Positions 60,980 through 64,000 of a stretch of 64,000 nucleotides of DNA are shown here, piece after piece. Both the position numbers and the translations under genes were made by a program. The DNA is taken from contig NC_031476.1 of the NCBI RefSeq assembly GCF_000006565.2, positions 892,458 through 956,457 of the forward strand, in the 5' to 3' direction. Each line of letters starts with the position of its first letter. Position 1 is the stretch's first letter. A model generated the notes under the pieces. It worked only from the letters and a program-made list of their open reading frames with translations. It had not been told where the DNA came from and did no database searches. Source of the DNA: Toxoplasma gondii ME49. Lineage: Eukaryota; Apicomplexa; Conoidasida; Eucoccidiorida; Sarcocystidae.

Positions 60980-63900
60980 ATGGAATCAAAACTAGAAGAA
61001 CTGCAGACGTCGACGCATCGGGATACAAAAGGTGTGTTGACCTCTATGTGTATAAGCAAGTCTTCCTTTCCGCAAATTAGAAACCTGATTTGCGGTATTC
61101 AGATAAAAGTGACAGAGAACCATGGAAAGAGAGGGGTCATCTCGAGAAGAGGCACCGCGAAACATATTCCTCCAGGATACAATCTGGTTCCCGTCAGGGG
61201 CCATACATTCCATGTCAGAGGCGTCTGCCAGGCGCCCGCATAACGTTCGCTCAGCAGCACAATAGACACTTATTTCCAGAGCGGATCTCAGTGCTTGCTG
61301 GCCCGGGTTCGCTCGAGGTTCCTTCTACCGTAGAGAGTGGAATCCACATCATATATCTTTTTGCATACTATAGCGTTTAACGGTAGCCACGTTCACTTTT
61401 TCTGCATCTAGGATGATACCTAATGAGATGCAGTTTCATTATGTTTGTGACGGTACGAAATAGAACAAGCTAGCAAATTTCGTTTTCTGCATGTGATTCA
61501 CTAGTTTTCTGGGTGCGTTGAAGTGGAAGTAACACAGTGTTTACCAGATACCGGCATTTGGGTCGCACTTGACGGCTTGGCATGAATTATCAACCACCCT
61601 GTACTTCTTCATCCATTTCAGACAATTGCTTCGAAGTGCGGTCTACGAGATCTAAGGGATATCGCGTCAGCCCCAATCCGCGCACCATCATCAGCATGGT
61701 ATATTTCCATTGTATCTGCCGATTTGCCAGCTGTCAGACTTGAACCAAACCTGTTACCAGATGGAGCCTTTCCCGACAAGTTCAGCGGCGACCCCAGAAA
61801 TGCGTGGCGCCGAGCGGAGTCTGGAGAGGCATCGCCTTCACGGCAGCTGTCGGACACAACTTCGACAGCCTCCACATCTTCCCGTACTTCTGCTGGGTCG
61901 GCGGAGAGCCTCTCACGGCCCACCAAGAAGAAAAACGATAGGATTGTCTACTACCTGGGACTCACGAAGTACAGCATCGTTGCCAAAGTGTGTGCAAGCT
62001 TTCCTCACTGGACAGAAACTACAGACGAAGACGGCGACTGGGTACGTTGTCCACACACCTGCAAGGAAAACTGTGCCTGCGCGAACCTGCGTTGTTTGCA
62101 ACATTGCCATGATTACATTCATCGACGTCACTTTCCCGTAACTCAGCATGACCCTCCAGACTCTAGACAACGCCTTTGTGGAGTGTGGCATGAATCTGCT
62201 TTTCAACGCAACTGTATTCGCAGGATATCTGCTGGTCTGATTCAGCCGTCACCGCAGAACGTTTGTCGAAGATGCGTCCTTACCAGAAGATCAATCACTT
62301 CGTTGGAACGAATGCAATTTCTAGGTAACCTTTATTCGAACTGTCGACTGGCGCCCTCTGTTGTTGTGTGAACGTCGATGCATGCATGCTCACTATGGCG
62401 ACAAAGGGGCCTCCTGAAATCAAAGTAAACCAACATGCAGCAAGGCGAATGATCCGCGCACCAGAACTGAATAACTTAAATTGAATAAACCGAGACATTA
62501 TTCTGGTTGGAAACATGGGGACAGGTCGAGATGGCCAGCCCTGTGGTTCTCAAGCGGGCGCCTGTTTGAGTTGGATGATTCAAGTCACAAGCTAGACAAA
62601 AGACTGCATAAGATGTTTTACAAGGCGACAAGGGGGGCCTGTTCTAGACGATCCAGCGTTATTTTAGCTACTGGTGATGCACAGAATTATAGTGGTAACT
62701 ACTTAGCGTTGACCAATCAATGGCCGCTTCTTTCAGCGTCTTGACGCGCTGCTGAAAACCCTTATGAAATTCTGTAAACGGAAAATGTTGTGCGCCCAAG
62801 GAGAAACTCAGGTTGGTAATAGTAAAGGAAAGAAGCGGTTAATAGGCAGAGGGTTGCAGTTCACGCCAGTGCAGCTGCTCGAAAGACGTCAGCTGCGCCA
62901 GGTGTTTTCGGCGCGAGAGTGAGGCTCACAGCCTGTCTGTACATCCGAAAGAATCGCCGAGACTTACGCGTCAGGTGGAAGACAGTGGCCACGTTGCTTC
63001 TGCTCAGGAAGAACTATCTCGCACGGAATCTTCTGCGGATGAAGGCCTACTATCCTCAGGAGTACAAGTTCTTTCCTCACACGTGGTCGCTTCCAGCAGG
63101 TGACGCGGCGAAAAAAATATCTTGACTCAGACGTGATCTCACTTTTTTGCAACTATCACTCGAAACAAACGGTACTTCATGCGTGTAGCATTTCGTTGCT
63201 GACTCGTTAACAACGAGCAGCGTAATTCAACACAATAGGTCCACCTATGGGAGACTCCAGATTCTGGCCAAAATAGTTGTTTTACACGTGCAAGTGTGCT
63301 GTAGACCCCCAATGCACCCCATGCATCTCATTGCCTTATCGGTAGTAGTACTCTTTTTGTGTAACTTTGGTTTTGAAACGTCAGATCTGGCTGACTTTCG
63401 ATGCCAGTTTACCGGGAGGCGACGGAAAACTTACATTATCAAGCCAGATGCAAGCAGCCAAGGTCGGGGTATTTTCTTAACTCGGAACATCGAGGATATA
63501 AACCCAACCGAACACCTGGTAGCCCAACGATATTTGCATAAACCGTTTCTCATCGACGGACTCAAGTTCGACCTCCGCATTTATGTCCTGCTGGCGGGTT
63601 GTAATCCTCTTCGCGTAAGCATGACCACCGACTTCGTTCTTAGTACACAACCACAGTTCACACACATTGATTACATCTACGTTTTATTCGACGGTGGCCT
63701 AACAAGAGACCCTTGCTTCCAATCAGGCCTCGTTTTTTATAGAAACAAACTTGTTAACGTTATTCCTGCCACACATATTGTACCTGCGTTCGTAGATTTC
63801 TGAAGTTGTTCCCCAATCTACTTAGCATGAACCGCCTGCAATAGAACAAACACTGATTCACAACGAAAACGTTAGGACACTGGGAATAGATGCAACGAGT

Positions 63901-64000
63901 TACGATGATAGTGTGAGTACGAGCCATGATTGCCCCAGTCATTTTCGGCGCAATGTGCCATTGTTTTAGCCTCACTCTGATGTAACCAGTCTACCAGATC
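60980..64000 (+). CDS. Tubulin tyrosine ligase-like (TTLL) enzyme, 5' part
   Basis: Five exons join in phase: 60980-61031 (ATG, MESKLEELQTSTHRDTK), 61731-62041, 62224-62324, 63008-63099 and 63385-63614; the rest lies beyond the window. TTLL landmarks are all present in order: VYYLGLTKYSIVAKV at the N-terminal domain start; DICWSDSAVTAERL and PYQKINHFVGTNAISR; KNYLARNLLRMKAYYPQEYK with FFPHTWSLPA; then the ATP-grasp nucleotide-binding strand TYIIKPDASSQGRGIFLTR and LIDGLKFDLRIYVLLAGCNP. The ATP-contacting Lys and the QG-GI loop are intact, so an active glutamylase or glycylase is expected. Which of these it is cannot be told without the C-terminal part. TTLLs modify axonemal and cortical microtubules. 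A Ser/Thr-rich linker separates the N-terminus from the TTL core. It is divergent from CC2D2A. Confidence 0.92.
63615..64000 (+). other. Intron of the TTLL gene running off the window
   Basis: A GTAAGC donor follows the CGC codon at 63612-63614. The frame remains open past the donor, but the reading (SMTTDFVLSTQPQFT) departs from the expected TTL sequence, where a short linker then a Thr/Lys/Tyr motif should follow. The next exon must lie beyond 64000, as no matching exon is seen before the end. Confidence 0.6.

Noticed and set aside
1..64000. CRISPR arrays, bacterial operons, Shine-Dalgarno sites
   Set aside because: The DNA is eukaryotic with spliced genes; no regularly spaced direct repeats were seen.

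Overview
The window looks like nuclear DNA of an apicomplexan, most likely a coccidian (Toxoplasma/Sarcocystis relatives). Every recognisable gene is split by GT-AG introns of a few hundred bases or sits in one very long exon. The proteins carry Ala-, Ser- and acidic-rich low-complexity inserts typical of coccidia. The gene set pairs flagellar/centriolar proteins with a helical-repeat organelle-type RNA protein. The roughly 22 kb gene-poor stretch with dispersed repeats fits a large, repeat-rich coccidian genome such as Sarcocystis better than a compact one, but I cannot name the species.

Layout. (1) About 1-7052, + strand: 3' part of a gene that starts before the window, with a MYCBP-associated-protein (MYCBPAP) region followed by what reads as a degenerate phosphoglycerate-kinase fold. 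(2) About 7053-29108: no convincing intact gene. It contains a diverged inverted repeat (about 9560-10945 against 18755-20860) with decayed coding fragments, and a GC-richer island at about 13.7-16.0 kb. (3) 29109-33269, +: four-exon helical-repeat (HPR/RAP-type) protein. (4) About 33547-34202, +, and about 34482-35841, -: two small convergent hypothetical genes. The second may be mitochondrial. (5) 37162-42018, +: very long C12orf4/FERRY3 homologue in one large exon, with an unresolved frame disturbance near its N-terminus. (6) 58881-42965, -: a 16 kb CC2D2A homologue of at least 15 exons. Splice phases agree at most of its 3' junctions. (7) 60980 to beyond 64000, +: 5' half of a tubulin tyrosine ligase-like (TTLL) enzyme with five phase-consistent exons in view.

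Three of the clearly identified genes belong to cilia/flagella: MYCBPAP to the central apparatus, CC2D2A to the transition zone and basal body, and TTLL to tubulin modification. In coccidia only the microgamete builds a flagellum, so these genes are expected to act in male gamete formation. CC2D2A and TTLL are divergently arranged across about 2.1 kb. FERRY3-like and CC2D2A converge across about 0.95 kb.

The most notable item is the PGK-like C-terminal half of the MYCBPAP gene. The order of PGK landmarks can be followed through it, but essentially all catalytic motifs are lost. All exon limits were derived by eye from splice consensus and reading phase. They are reliable where phases are stated to match and approximate elsewhere.
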